Assembly (NCBI RefSeq): GCF_000814845.2
Contig: NZ_CP010431.2
Span: 2,852,001 to 2,916,000, forward strand
From: Pandoraea sputorum
Lineage (GTDB): Bacteria > Pseudomonadota > Gammaproteobacteria > Burkholderiales > Burkholderiaceae
Length of the DNA stretch: 64,000 nt
Reading direction: 5' to 3'
Shown here: positions 18,961 to 28,360 of the stretch, one piece after another
Position numbering within the stretch: the first letter of the stretch is position 1
Layout of the letters: every line of letters begins with the position of its first letter
Position numbers and translations under genes: made by a program
The notes under the pieces: generated by a model
What the model was told of the DNA's origin: nothing
Database searches by the model: none
The model's input: the letters and a program-made list of their open reading frames with translations, nothing else

Positions 18961-20244
18961 TCAACTTCCCGCAGCCGCTTGCAACGACGGTGTCGCTACC
19001 TCGGCAGGTTCAACACGATCACCACGATCGGCCCGGTGAGCGGACGGATCGACGACGGGCATCGCCGTCTCCGGTGTGTAGCGCACACAGCGATTACGTC
19101 CGGCAGCCTTGGCCTGATACAGGGCGCGATCCGCCCGCTGTACGAGCGATGACAGCTCACCGCGTGAGCGTTCGTCGCACGCGATGCCGATGCTCACGGT
19201 CGCGGCAACCGCCTCTCCCTGCACCGTCCGTGCCGAGCGCTCAAACGCTTCGCGTACGCGCTCTGCGATGGTCTGCGCTTCGTTGGCGCCCACGCCTGGC
19301 AGGAACAACGCAAACTCCTCGCCGCCGTAACGTCCGAAGATATCGTCTGCCCGAAGCTGCTGCGATGCGGTGCGTGCGAACAGCAGCAGCACCGTGTCGC
19401 CGAACGGATGGCCGTAAGTGTCGTTGATGCGCTTGAAGTGATCCAGATCGAGGAGCAACAATGCGACGGGGGCACGGGCAGCGCCATGACGTCGCAACTG
19501 CTCGCGGGCGAGTCGTGTGAACTCAGGGCGGTTGAACGCCTGCGTCAACCCATCGCGGGTCGCCGCGCGGTGCAGCGCAATTTCCGAGCGCTCCTTACCC
19601 AGTGACACCATCAGGAAACTGGCGACGACGATCAGCACGAGCATCTCCGTCGTGGAGACCTGCGGCCCGAACCAAGCGAGAAATTGCGAATCGGTCGGAC
19701 CGAGCCACACGAGCGCGACGGCCCGCGCCGTATAAAACGACCCATGCAGCACCGCGACGACCGCCAGCACGATGCTGCTCGGCAGCCGTAGCCCCGAGGC
19801 CTGCCAGAACTCCCGGGCCGCCATCAGGCTGTAGAGCGCCAGCAGCGAGAAGAACAGCACGCCGCCGCTCCAGGCGTCAAGCGGGCGCGCGAACAACCAC
19901 GTCCCCCAAAGCAGCACTGCCGGACCGCCAAAGACCGCAACCCACTGGACGCTTTGACCGTAAAAGCGCCGCGCACCGCTCCACACCATGGCGAACGCCA
20001 GCGTGGCGACGGCGTTGCCCAGCGGATAGAGCACCGCGAGCTGCGCGCTTCGTGAGGCCAACAAATAGAGCACCGGAGAGAACGTCGCGAGCAGGAAGGC
20101 CAGACTCCACCATCGTGGCGATTCGGCCTCATCGCGGCGTAAGGCGTCGAGCATGAACAGGATGCCTGTCGCAATGCTCAACAAGAAGGTCACAAACTGT
20201 AGCGTCGGCAGGTCTAGCGCCGGCAGCGACAAACCAAGAGCCAT
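18961..20244 (-). CDS. Membrane diguanylate cyclase (GGDEF)
   Basis: A 427-residue inner-membrane diguanylate cyclase. About seven hydrophobic segments fill residues 1-235; the GGDEF domain follows. The active motif reads GRYGGEEF (near 304) and an RADD inhibitory I-site stands exactly five residues upstream, so product inhibition by c-di-GMP is likely. [14 protein letters not shown] is conserved. I prefer the ATG at 20244 to the GTG seven codons upstream. It lies tail-to-tail with the autotransporter. No sensor ligand is evident. Confidence 0.92.
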   Translation of the reverse strand: MALGLSLPALDLPTLQFVTFLLSIATGILFMLDALRRDEAESPRWWSLAFLLATFSPVLYLLASRSAQLAVLYPLGNAVATLAFAMVWSGARRFYGQSVQWVAVFGGPAVLLWGTWLFARPLDAWSGGVLFFSLLALYSLMAAREFWQASGLRLPSSIVLAVVAVLHGSFYTARAVALVWLGPTDSQFLAWFGPQVSTTEMLVLIVVASFLMVSLGKERSEIALHRAATRDGLTQAFNRPEFTRLAREQLRRHGAARAPVALLLLDLDHFKRINDTYGHPFGDTVLLLFARTASQQLRADDIFGRYGGEEFALFLPGVGANEAQTIAERVREAFERSARTVQGEAVAATVSIGIACDERSRGELSSLVQRADRALYQAKAAGRNRCVRYTPETAMPVVDPSAHRADRGDRVEPAEVATPSLQAAAGS

Positions 20245-20653
20245 GGCTCCGTCCCCCGTACGCACGGCTGACGGGCGGTCATTACCGCCCCGGGCGCATG
20301 CGCAGTTTGAAATACGGGGGATAAAACCTGACTGAATGATCAGCGGTTCGATATTTTGGAGATGGCAAGACGCGGCAGCCGCTTGCGCGCCATATGCGGC
20401 GCACCGTCTGGCCGCCCCGGTCCGGCCATCGGTTTCTCTAAGGAGTGTCCGTCGTCGCTGGCGTGTCTCGCGCTTCCCTGAAGCCCACTCGGTTGTGGGC
20501 CCGCTGTGTCTTTCGACGCGCGACGCCGGAATTCCCTGAATTCAGCACTGCTCCATATCCATGCGGCGGGATTCTAGCACGCCAAATTGAGACAGCAAGG
20601 GGCGCTCAGCCCCGTCAGGCAACGACGTCTCAACCTTCCTTACACTGCCTTTC
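20245..20653. other. 409-bp intergenic region
   Basis: Separates the diguanylate cyclase promoter from the iclR stop. No credible gene was seen. A short hairpin lies at 20599-20613. Confidence 0.5.
20599..20613. terminator. Weak hairpin downstream of iclR-like gene
   Basis: GGGGC and GCCCC arms with a 5-nt loop, about 40 bp past the minus-strand iclR stop; only TTGCTGT follows on that strand, so this is a tentative terminator. Confidence 0.35.
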
Positions 20654-21514
20654 TTACATTTCCTGACGCCGCCGCGCCGACAATGCGCCTGCCGTCTGAA
20701 TCACGAGATCGGCAAACCGGCGCTCGTCACGCTCCGCATTCCAGCGCACACGCGGCACGGCAATGTTGATCGCCCCGATGGCCCGGCCATCTTGATTGAC
20801 GACGGCCGCTGCCGTAGAGATGTCGCCCATGAAGAACTCGTCTTCGGTGTGGGCGTACCCCTGCTTGCGAATGCGGGCGAGCCGCTCCTTGATCTTGCGC
20901 GGCTGCGACACCGTGGACGGCGTGAACTGGACGAGGTTGGTGCGCGCCAGAATATCGTCGATCTCGGCGTCGTCGAGCGTGGCGAGCATTGCCAGCCCAG
21001 GCGCCGTGCAGTATGCGGGCAGACGTGAGCCGACGATGACGTTGGCATTGAACACACTCCGGCTGACGATACGCAACACGAAAACGATGTCCGTGTCGAG
21101 ACGCACGGTCAGATTGGTTGCCTCTTCCGTCTCCGCCGCCAACTGCTGCAAATAGGGTGCCGCGCGACTGACCAGTTCATTCGAGACGAGATAGTGATAC
21201 GTGAAATCCAGCAGCTTCGGCGAGAGTTCGTACTTCTTGCTCTGCGGATCCTTCAGCAGATAACCCAGCGCCGAGAGCGTGAACGTGAAACGCTGTGCGG
21301 CGCTGATGTCGAGGCCGGTCGCCACCGCAATTTCGGACAGCGACAGATGACGCTTCGAGCCGTCGAACGCGGTGAGCACCTTCATCGCCTTTTCGACGGA
21401 ATTGACATACAGCGTAGACTCGGTCGACGACGCTGCCGACGGCGTCTCGGCCGAGGTGGAAGTGACGGCGGTCTTGTCTTTCGCGCGGCTGCGCGGGGTT
21501 TTGGTGGTGGCCAC
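20654..21514 (-). CDS. IclR-family transcriptional regulator
   Basis: A 286-residue IclR-type regulator. A Ser/Thr/Ala-rich leader of about 34 residues precedes the winged helix-turn-helix (SLSEIAVATGLDISAAQRFT, about 57-77) and the effector-binding domain (about 110-280; SRLPAYCTAPGLAML, the region that contacts ligand). The start is a GTG at 21514. It is the last gene of a transport and acyl-CoA cluster. A long inverted repeat lies 34 bp upstream of its start and related half-sites lie before the crotonase gene, so it probably controls itself and the cluster. Confidence 0.9.
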   Translation of the reverse strand: MATTKTPRSRAKDKTAVTSTSAETPSAASSTESTLYVNSVEKAMKVLTAFDGSKRHLSLSEIAVATGLDISAAQRFTFTLSALGYLLKDPQSKKYELSPKLLDFTYHYLVSNELVSRAAPYLQQLAAETEEATNLTVRLDTDIVFVLRIVSRSVFNANVIVGSRLPAYCTAPGLAMLATLDDAEIDDILARTNLVQFTPSTVSQPRKIKERLARIRKQGYAHTEDEFFMGDISTAAAVVNQDGRAIGAINIAVPRVRWNAERDERRFADLVIQTAGALSARRRQEM

Positions 21515-21547
21515 AGTCAGATGGGTGTTTTGACGGATTTGGCGGGA

Positions 21548-21585
21548 TTATCGCATAAAAATAGCCTTCTATCTTTATGCGATAA
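21548..21585. promoter_or_regulatory. Probable IclR operator, inverted repeat
   Basis: Perfect 12-bp arms TTATCGCATAAA (21548-21559) and TTTATGCGATAA (21574-21585) separated by 14 bp. Each arm reads TTATC-N7-RATA on its own strand, a motif also found twice before the crotonase gene at 28361-28396. It sits between the ligase stop and the iclR start, placed for autoregulation. Confidence 0.75.
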
Positions 21586-21622
21586 CTCTAAATCCACGTT
21601 CAGCCCTTACGCACTTGCTGCC

Positions 21623-23293
21623 TCATTTCGTTGCGACCCACTCCCACGCGCCATGCGTGTCTCGCGACAACAAGTGTTTACGGATTCGCTCCGATGGCGT
21701 CGTCTCGAACTGCGCGGTCTCACGATAGTAGCGCGGTCGCTGATAGCTGGCGAGACGCTCCGCCGCCCATGTGGACAACGTCGTCCAGTCGACCGCCGAT
21801 TCGCGGAACTGTACGTACAGCATGACGTCCTGCTCGCCGATCTCACTCGCCACGCCAATCGCCGCACACGCCGCCACCGCCGGATGCCGTGCAAACACCC
21901 GCTCGATTTCCCACGCAGAGACGTTCTCGCCCCGTACACGCATGCTGTCGGTGCGACGTCCGATGAAAACCAGACTGCCGTCGGCACTGCGGCGCGCGCT
22001 GTCGCCCGTGTACAGCTTGCCGTCACGCAACGCTTTCGCCGTGGCGTCGGGATTATCGAGATATCCCGGCAGGAACACGCCTTCGACATCGCTCGACAGC
22101 ACGATCTCCCCCGGCTCCCCATCCGCCACTGGCTCGCCCGCGTCATCGAGCAGTTCCAGCGTCAGCCAGGGCAACGCATGACCGATGGAACCGGGTTGAT
22201 CGGCGTCGTTGAGCGTGGCGAAGCTTGAGCACTCGGTCATGCCGTAGCACTCGCGCAGCACACAACCCAGACGGTCGCGCGTTGCCTGCCAGGCGCTCGC
22301 CGAGACACCCGCGCCCCATGCCACACGCAGGGAATTCGTCGCCGGTTGCGCGTCGCGCGGCAACTGCATGAGGATGTCCAGAATGCCGCCAAGGTAGTGA
22401 AGATGCGTGGCCTGAGACTGCTCGCACTGCTGCCAGAAGCGGCTCGCCGAGAAGCGCTCGACCACGTGCATCTCGACATCCACGAGAAACGGGATCAACA
22501 ACATTTGCGCGCCGCCAATGTGGCACAACGGCTCCCACAGGAACAAGCGGTCGCCCTCACCCGCATCGGCCACGCGCAACGCCGCCTCGCTGGCAATGCG
22601 CATCATGCGGTGCGTGAACAGCACCCCCTTGGGCGCCCCCGTCGTCCCCGAGGTGTAGATGATGCAAAGCACCGATGCCGGGGTGACGGCCGCCGCAACC
22701 GGCGCCTTTCCCGCATGCGCAGCGGCCTGCGCCATGACGTCCGACAGCCAGTAGCGCACCACCTGTGTGCCGTGATGTCCTGGCTGCCCGGCGGCCAGCG
22801 CGACGCCCGCGTCGAGTGCGTCGGCGAACGACGGTTCGGCAATGAGCAGCTTCGGTTTGGCGTGCCCCAGCAGATACTCGATGCCGTCGCCTTTCAGACG
22901 CGTATTGACCGGCACCCACACGAGGCCCGAGAGCATGAGCGCATAGATCAGGGCGACTTGCGCGGCGCTGTTGCCCAGCATGACCGCCACGCGATCGCCC
23001 GGCACGAGTCCCTGCGCGGCAAACCAGGCCTGCATCGCGCCGACTCGCGCCGCCATCTGTGCACGGTCGATCGCCTCGCCCTCGAACACGACGACCGGCT
23101 TCGGTGAAGCCCCCTCACGTTGATTAAGTCCCGCCATGAGCAGCGGCACGACATCGAGCGAGTCGCCTTCGGCCCGCTGCGGGAAGTACTGAAGATAAGA
23201 ATGAGACGACATGGGTGATGCGTGTGACGATTCCGACGCCGAAGACGTCTGCGCACTCACCGGCGCAACTCGGGCAACGTTAGACATGGACAT
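21623..23293 (-). CDS. AMP-forming acyl-CoA ligase
   Basis: A 556-residue ANL-superfamily enzyme that activates a carboxylic acid to its CoA thioester using ATP. The P-loop motif YTSGTTGAPKGVLFTH, YGMTECSSF, and the hinge motif YTGDSARRSADGSLVFIGRR are present. At the C-terminal A10 position, where most members have an invariant lysine, the sequence reads TPSERIRKHLL, with Arg. I used the first ATG of the pair at 23293. It follows the permease gene by 17 bp. Layout is like carnitine/crotonobetaine-CoA ligases, but no substrate can be fixed. Confidence 0.85.
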   Translation of the reverse strand: MSMSNVARVAPVSAQTSSASESSHASPMSSHSYLQYFPQRAEGDSLDVVPLLMAGLNQREGASPKPVVVFEGEAIDRAQMAARVGAMQAWFAAQGLVPGDRVAVMLGNSAAQVALIYALMLSGLVWVPVNTRLKGDGIEYLLGHAKPKLLIAEPSFADALDAGVALAAGQPGHHGTQVVRYWLSDVMAQAAAHAGKAPVAAAVTPASVLCIIYTSGTTGAPKGVLFTHRMMRIASEAALRVADAGEGDRLFLWEPLCHIGGAQMLLIPFLVDVEMHVVERFSASRFWQQCEQSQATHLHYLGGILDILMQLPRDAQPATNSLRVAWGAGVSASAWQATRDRLGCVLRECYGMTECSSFATLNDADQPGSIGHALPWLTLELLDDAGEPVADGEPGEIVLSSDVEGVFLPGYLDNPDATAKALRDGKLYTGDSARRSADGSLVFIGRRTDSMRVRGENVSAWEIERVFARHPAVAACAAIGVASEIGEQDVMLYVQFRESAVDWTTLSTWAAERLASYQRPRYYRETAQFETTPSERIRKHLLSRDTHGAWEWVATK

Positions 23294-23310
23294 ACGAGAA
23301 TCCGCAGGTA

Positions 23311-25062
23311 TCAGTAGCTCTTGCGTTTGAAGATGGAAGACAACCAGACGACGAACACCATCAGGAAGACCAGCGACGTGGCGACAGCGGCCAATGTCGG
23401 TGTGACAGCCAGTTGGATGTCGTCCCACATCTGCTTGGGCAGCGTGGTGTTGATCCCGCCGGAGACGAAGATGGCAATCGTCAGGTCGTCGAACGACACG
23501 ATGAAAGCGAACAGGAACGCCGAGCCGAGACTTGCCGCGAGCAACGGCAGCAGCACGGTGCGCACGCGGGTGAAGGCCGACGCGCCGAGCATCTTGGCCG
23601 CGTCGTCGAGCCGCCAGTCGAAGCGCTTGAAGCTCGCCGACAAGGTGACGACCACGTACGGAATCGCCAGCACGGTGTGACCGATGACGAGGCCCGCATT
23701 GGTGCCCGCCAGTTCCCACCGCGCAAACAGATACAGCAGACCGACGGCGACGACGATGCGCGGCACGATCAGCGGCGCGATGAACACGGCGAACAGCGGC
23801 TTGCGCCAGCGCGACGGCAACCGGACAAGCGCCAGACTCGCCCCAAAGCCAAGCACGAGCGCGAGCGCGGCCGTCGCGAAGCCCACACCCAGCGAGCGCC
23901 ACAACGCCGCCTGCCAGACGCTGGATTCGAGAAATGCCACGAACCACTTGATGGTGAACAGCTCTGGCGGGAACGACACGAACGACTGCTTCGTGAACGC
24001 CAGCGGCACGACGAATGCAATCGGCAGCACCAGCGCGAGCACAACCGCCCACGTATAGGCCTTCAGACCCAGACCGCCGCCCGCCCGCTCGCTGCCTCGC
24101 GAGAACGACAGCTCGCCCGCGAGACGTCCGACGCTCATCAGCACAGGCAGCATGCGCCCACCCGCCCCTGCGCGTCGTTCCGGCGCCTCTCCGGCCAACG
24201 ACGACAGACCGACCACCCGGTCGTACACGAAGAACACGACGATGGAACACAGCAGCAGGACCGTCGACAGTGCGCCCGCAAACCGCAGGTCGAACAATTC
24301 AAGCACAGACGAAATGACCAGTTGCGCCACCATCGACTCACGCGGCGAGCCCAGCAGTGCGGGCACGATAAAGAAGCCAAGACTGGTAATGAAGACGAGC
24401 AACCCGGCCGCCGCAGCACCCGGTCCGGACAACGGCAGAAACACTGTGAAGAAGCCCGTCGAGCGATCCGCGCCGAGCGTTTGCGCTGCCTGCACGAGTT
24501 GCATGTTGATGCCGCGCATGATCGGCAGCATCGTCATGACGGCGAGCGGCAGCATCGCGTGCACCATGCCGATCAGCACGCCCGTCATCGACGGCGCGAG
24601 CGTGCCCGCGCTATCGAGCAGACCGAGGTGCGTGGCGAGCGTGGTGAGCAGGCCCGTCTTCGAGAGCAGCAACATCCAGGCGTAAGTCTTGACGAGATAG
24701 CTCGTCCAGAACGGCAACACGATCCACAACAGCCAGCGCTCACGCGAGCGCGCCGACAGACGCGCCAGCAAATACGCCACCGGATAGCCCAGCAGCACCG
24801 ACAATGCGGCCGTCAGGAAAGCAATCCAGAAGGTCGAGCCAAGCACCTTGATATAGACGGCCGAGTGCGTCATGCGCGCGAATTGCGCGACGGACAGCAC
24901 GCCGTCGGCATCGTAAAGGCCGCCCTGCAATATCTCGACGACCGGCACGATGAAGAACACAGCGAGGAACAGCAACGCGGGCAGCGCGGGCAACCACCGG
25001 GCCACGTGTTTCGGCCAGGCAATACGGGACCCCGCCTGGGGCAGGCGTTGAACAAGCCACAT
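23311..25062 (-). CDS. ABC transporter permease, two fused permease halves
   Basis: A 583-residue inner-membrane protein made of two MetI-type permease domains in one chain (about 1-300 and 330-583), each with about six helices and an EAA-type loop toward the ATPase. Separate PotB/PotC-like subunits are usual for spermidine-type importers, while fused forms are known from iron(III) (FbpB) systems. CAGGAG stands before the ATG at 25062; the frame stays open upstream but is not coding. It lies 41 bp after the ATPase gene. Confidence 0.88.
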   Translation of the reverse strand: MWLVQRLPQAGSRIAWPKHVARWLPALPALLFLAVFFIVPVVEILQGGLYDADGVLSVAQFARMTHSAVYIKVLGSTFWIAFLTAALSVLLGYPVAYLLARLSARSRERWLLWIVLPFWTSYLVKTYAWMLLLSKTGLLTTLATHLGLLDSAGTLAPSMTGVLIGMVHAMLPLAVMTMLPIMRGINMQLVQAAQTLGADRSTGFFTVFLPLSGPGAAAAGLLVFITSLGFFIVPALLGSPRESMVAQLVISSVLELFDLRFAGALSTVLLLCSIVVFFVYDRVVGLSSLAGEAPERRAGAGGRMLPVLMSVGRLAGELSFSRGSERAGGGLGLKAYTWAVVLALVLPIAFVVPLAFTKQSFVSFPPELFTIKWFVAFLESSVWQAALWRSLGVGFATAALALVLGFGASLALVRLPSRWRKPLFAVFIAPLIVPRIVVAVGLLYLFARWELAGTNAGLVIGHTVLAIPYVVVTLSASFKRFDWRLDDAAKMLGASAFTRVRTVLLPLLAASLGSAFLFAFIVSFDDLTIAIFVSGGINTTLPKQMWDDIQLAVTPTLAAVATSLVFLMVFVVWLSSIFKRKSY

Positions 25063-25103
25063 GGCAAATACTCCTGAAGCGGATGACTTGGGCGAAAGAA
25101 GAC

Positions 25104-26204
25104 TCAGCGTGTGAGCAGCGTGGCGCGGCCGTGATCCCACGCGAGCCCGACGCGCTCGCCCACGCGCGGGGTCAGCTCACGCGGACAACGCACGGTGAAA
25201 TGCGCGTGCTCGGCGTCGGCAGCGGTGGCGGATTCACCGCCCTGCCCCAGCGACACGATGGCGCGCGTGTCCGAGCCGAGAAAGACCACTTCGCGAATCG
25301 TCCCGGCAAGCGCGCCGTCTTCCGGCGTCGTCAGCCGGGCCGCCTCCGGGCGCACGAGCAGACTCGCCGCGCCGGCCGCCGGCAAGTCCGGGCTCGGGCC
25401 GATGGGCACCAGACGCTCACCCACGCGCAGCGCGACGCGCCCGTCCGCCAGTCGCTCCACCACACCATCGAGTAAATTCGAATGCCCAAGGAAGTCGGCG
25501 GCAAAACGCGTGGCCGGACGGTCGTACAACTGCGCCGGTGTGCCGATCTGTTCGATGCGCGCCTGATTCATCAGACAGATGCGGTCGGATAGCGTCAGCG
25601 CCTCATCCTGATCGTGCGTCACATAGATGAACGTTGCGCCCAGTTCCTGATGCAGACGCCGGATTTCCAGTTGCATGTGCTCGCGCAACTTCTTGTCGAG
25701 CGCACCGAGCGGCTCGTCGAGCAGGATGATCGACGGACGAAACGCGAAGCAGCGTGCCAGTGCGATACGCTGCTGCTGACCGCCCGACAACTCCGAAGGC
25801 AGACGTTGCGCAAACGCCTGCATCTTGACCATGGCGAGCGCTGCGTCGACGGCCGGTCCCAACTCGGCGCGCGGCAGCTTGCGCATGCGCAAGCCATACG
25901 CCACGTTCTCCCAGACGGTCATGTGCGGAAAGAGCGCATAGCTCTGGAACACCATCCCGATGCCACGTTTGCCCGGTGCATCGTGCGTGGCGTCGCGCCC
26001 GTCGATCAGCAACTGGCCCGCACTGGGCTCGACCAGCCCCGAGATCATTTGCAGCAGCGTGGTCTTGCCCGAGCCCGAAGGCCCGAGCAACGTGAGAAAT
26101 TCCCCTGCCGCGACGCGCAGATCCGTCGGCAGAAGCGCGGGCGTCTCGCGGTACGTCTTGGCAAGACCGATGGTTTCCAGTTTGGTGCTCATATTCGTGC
26201 TCAT
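25104..26204 (-). CDS. ABC transporter ATPase, PotA-like
   Basis: A 366-residue ATPase of the spermidine/putrescine/iron-type importer group. Walker A GPSGSGKTT (near residue 42), signature LSGGQQQRIALAR, Walker B IILLDEPLGALD and switch THDQDEAL are all intact; a TOBE domain of about 110 residues ends the protein. CGGAG precedes the first ATG; a second ATG lies four codons in. It powers the fused permease that follows. Confidence 0.93.
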   Translation of the reverse strand: MSTNMSTKLETIGLAKTYRETPALLPTDLRVAAGEFLTLLGPSGSGKTTLLQMISGLVEPSAGQLLIDGRDATHDAPGKRGIGMVFQSYALFPHMTVWENVAYGLRMRKLPRAELGPAVDAALAMVKMQAFAQRLPSELSGGQQQRIALARCFAFRPSIILLDEPLGALDKKLREHMQLEIRRLHQELGATFIYVTHDQDEALTLSDRICLMNQARIEQIGTPAQLYDRPATRFAADFLGHSNLLDGVVERLADGRVALRVGERLVPIGPSPDLPAAGAASLLVRPEAARLTTPEDGALAGTIREVVFLGSDTRAIVSLGQGGESATAADAEHAHFTVRCPRELTPRVGERVGLAWDHGRATLLTR

Positions 26205-26238
26205 CCTGCTCCGGTATTCACAACACTTGCATCGATGC

Positions 26239-27321
26239 TTACGACAGCAGCCACGCGTTGAAACGCTCGGTGGCCTTCGTACGGTTCTCGGCCCACCACT
26301 GCGGGCTCGGCAGACGCATACCCTTGAGGTTGGCAGGCGCAGTCGGTAGCAGCGGCGCGCGCTCCTTGGGAATACCGTCGAATGCCTTGAGGTTGGTCGG
26401 ACCGTAAGCGAGGTCTTGCGTGATGAGCGCCTGCCGGGCCGGATCGCCGCAGAAGCGCACGAACTGCTTCGCGAACTCGGCGCGCGGCGTGCCCTTCGGA
26501 ATCCCCCACCCTTCGATGGAATACAGCCCCTGGTTCCAGACGATCTTCACCGGCGCCTTGTTGTCGATGGCCGCCTGCGCACGCCCGTTCCACGTCGACA
26601 TCATGTCGACGTCGCCGCTCTGGATCGCCTGCATGGCCTGCGCCCCCGACGTCCACCAGAGGTTGATGTGCGGCTTGATCTTGTCGAGCGACTTGAAGGC
26701 ACGGTCGAGATCGAGCGGATACAGCTTGTCGATGGGCACGCCGTCAGCCATGAGCGCCTGTTCCAGCGTGTCGAGCGGGCTGCGGCGCAGCGAACGGCGG
26801 CCCGGGAAACGCTTCACGTCCCAGAAGTCGGCCCACGTCTGCGGCGCGTCCTTCTGGAACTTGTCGGTGCGATAAGCCAGCACGGTCGAGTAGACGTCGA
26901 CCCCCAGCCAGTCGGCCGTCACGGCCTCGGGCATGATGCCGGGGAAGTCGGCAGCCTTCATGCCGACCGGCTCGAGAAAGCCCTTCGATTCGAGGTAAGG
27001 AATATCGGCCGACAGCGTGAGCGTAGTGACGTCCCACACGAAGTTCTTCGTCTGCACCATCGCCGCGAACTGCGCCACCGGTTGCGAGTCGCGTGCCACG
27101 CTCACGACCTTGATGCCGGTCGCCTTCTCGAACGGGTCGTAGAACGCCCGGCGATAAGCGACGGTGTACGGGCCACCCGGATCGGAGACGATCAACTGCT
27201 TGGCCTGAGCGAACGCCGTGTGCGACGCCAGCATCGGCACCGAGCCAGCCAGTGCAGTGACACCGGCCATTTGAAGCAGACGGCGGCGGGACGGATTTTG
27301 CGGGTCGTGCGAGTGAGACAT
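26239..27321 (-). CDS. Periplasmic binding protein, PotD-type, Tat-exported
   Basis: A 360-residue periplasmic solute-binding protein. A twin-arginine motif SRRRLLQMAG (residues 11-20) and a hydrophobic core ending AFA (near 38) indicate Tat export, so it may fold in the cytoplasm. The mature part (KQLIVSDPGGPYTVAYRRAF, FWDVKRFPGRR, GIPKGTPRAEFA) matches the PotD/spermidine family. I started at the ATG at 27321 after GGAG; the frame remains open further left of it. It lies 154 bp after the crotonase gene and delivers substrate to the permease. Ligand unknown; polyamine-like or carboxylated amine is plausible. Confidence 0.88.
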   Translation of the reverse strand: MSHSHDPQNPSRRRLLQMAGVTALAGSVPMLASHTAFAQAKQLIVSDPGGPYTVAYRRAFYDPFEKATGIKVVSVARDSQPVAQFAAMVQTKNFVWDVTTLTLSADIPYLESKGFLEPVGMKAADFPGIMPEAVTADWLGVDVYSTVLAYRTDKFQKDAPQTWADFWDVKRFPGRRSLRRSPLDTLEQALMADGVPIDKLYPLDLDRAFKSLDKIKPHINLWWTSGAQAMQAIQSGDVDMMSTWNGRAQAAIDNKAPVKIVWNQGLYSIEGWGIPKGTPRAEFAKQFVRFCGDPARQALITQDLAYGPTNLKAFDGIPKERAPLLPTAPANLKGMRLPSPQWWAENRTKATERFNAWLLS

Positions 27322-27475
27322 AAGGAACTCCGCTTGTGCGATGGACAGACGCAACATGCCTGCCCTGTGTGGGTTGCCGCCCGTCGCGCCGTTGTGACTG
27401 GGTGCGCGCAGGCAACGACGGGGGGAACGCTTCAATCGATGGCGACCTCTTACGGATCGGCCGGTAGTGGCAGCG

Positions 27476-28276
27476 TCAGGCCTTTGCCGTTTCGGCCTTT
27501 GCGGCACGCTTGGCAAAAAACGCGGCCATCATGCGCGCCGGTTCACCCGACTCGTACGACTCGCGCTGAATGCGCATGCCTGCTTCGATAGCGTCCTGGA
27601 ACGTGCCTTCGGTCATTTCGCGGAAGCGCTGCTTGTCCAGACGCATCGCCACCGGCGGCTTCTCGGCGAGTTCCGTCGCGATTTCCAGCGCCTTGTCGAA
27701 TACCTTGTCTTCCGGCACGAGGTGATGGATCAGGCCAAGACGATGGCTCTCGTCCGCATCCATCAGACGGCCGGTGAGCGTCAACTCGATCGTGCGCGAC
27801 AGCCCCAGCATGTGATTCATGATCCACGGACCGGTTGTGCTCGCGATACCGGCGTTGATCTCCGGCTGCCCCATGCGCACGCCCGGATGGCCGACGCGAA
27901 TGTCGCCCAGCAGCGACACCTGGAAGGCCGAGCCTGCGGCCGTGCCGTTCAGCGCCATGACCAGCGGCTTCTTCAGACTACGGATCACGTCGTAGTAGTG
28001 CTCCCAGCCCTTGATCCACTCGATGGCCGTGTCGCCGTCGAAATGCTTCGCTTCGGCCAGATCCTGTCCGGCCGAGAACGCGCGACCGGCACCGGTCATG
28101 ATCACGGCCGCCACGTTGTCGTCGGCATTGAAACGCTGGAGCGCGTCGATGATCAGTTCGCGCATGGCAATCGTCCAGGCATTGAGCGCCTGCGGACGAT
28201 TCAAGGTGATTACCGCCACCTTGCCAACCTGCGTGAAGAGAACTTCCTGCTCCGTTTGCTTTGCTGTCTCGCTCAT
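27476..28276 (-). CDS. Crotonase-family enoyl-CoA hydratase/isomerase
   Basis: A 266-residue crotonase-fold enzyme acting on acyl-CoA. FSAGQDLAEAK (oxyanion hole, near 67-77) and LNGTAAGSAF are present. Of the two catalytic glutamates of classical hydratase, the second is kept (E139 in GQPEINAG), but the first position is Gln119 (AFQVSLLGD). The protein may therefore be an isomerase, lyase or slow hydratase rather than a standard beta-oxidation hydratase. It opens the cluster, with a repeat-rich promoter region upstream, and probably works on the CoA ester made by the ligase gene downstream. Confidence 0.85.
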   Translation of the reverse strand: MSETAKQTEQEVLFTQVGKVAVITLNRPQALNAWTIAMRELIIDALQRFNADDNVAAVIMTGAGRAFSAGQDLAEAKHFDGDTAIEWIKGWEHYYDVIRSLKKPLVMALNGTAAGSAFQVSLLGDIRVGHPGVRMGQPEINAGIASTTGPWIMNHMLGLSRTIELTLTGRLMDADESHRLGLIHHLVPEDKVFDKALEIATELAEKPPVAMRLDKQRFREMTEGTFQDAIEAGMRIQRESYESGEPARMMAAFFAKRAAKAETAKA

Positions 28277-28330
28277 TTGAACTCCAAGGGCACCGACGCG
28301 TGGACATCACGCGTGCATTGAGATGGCGAC

Positions 28331-28347
28331 AATGCGATCATCGCATT
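28331..28347. promoter_or_regulatory. 17-bp perfect palindrome upstream of crotonase
   Basis: AATGCGAT and ATCGCATT around a central C. The half-site ATCGCAT is also in the iclR inverted repeat at 21548. Centre is 63 bp before the crotonase start. Confidence 0.6.
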
Positions 28348-28360
28348 TCCCGCTAAACAG

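Noticed and set aside
23413..25077. A 554-codon plus-strand frame over the permease
   Set aside because: Very Arg/His/Gln-rich shadow of a hydrophobic protein on the other strand.
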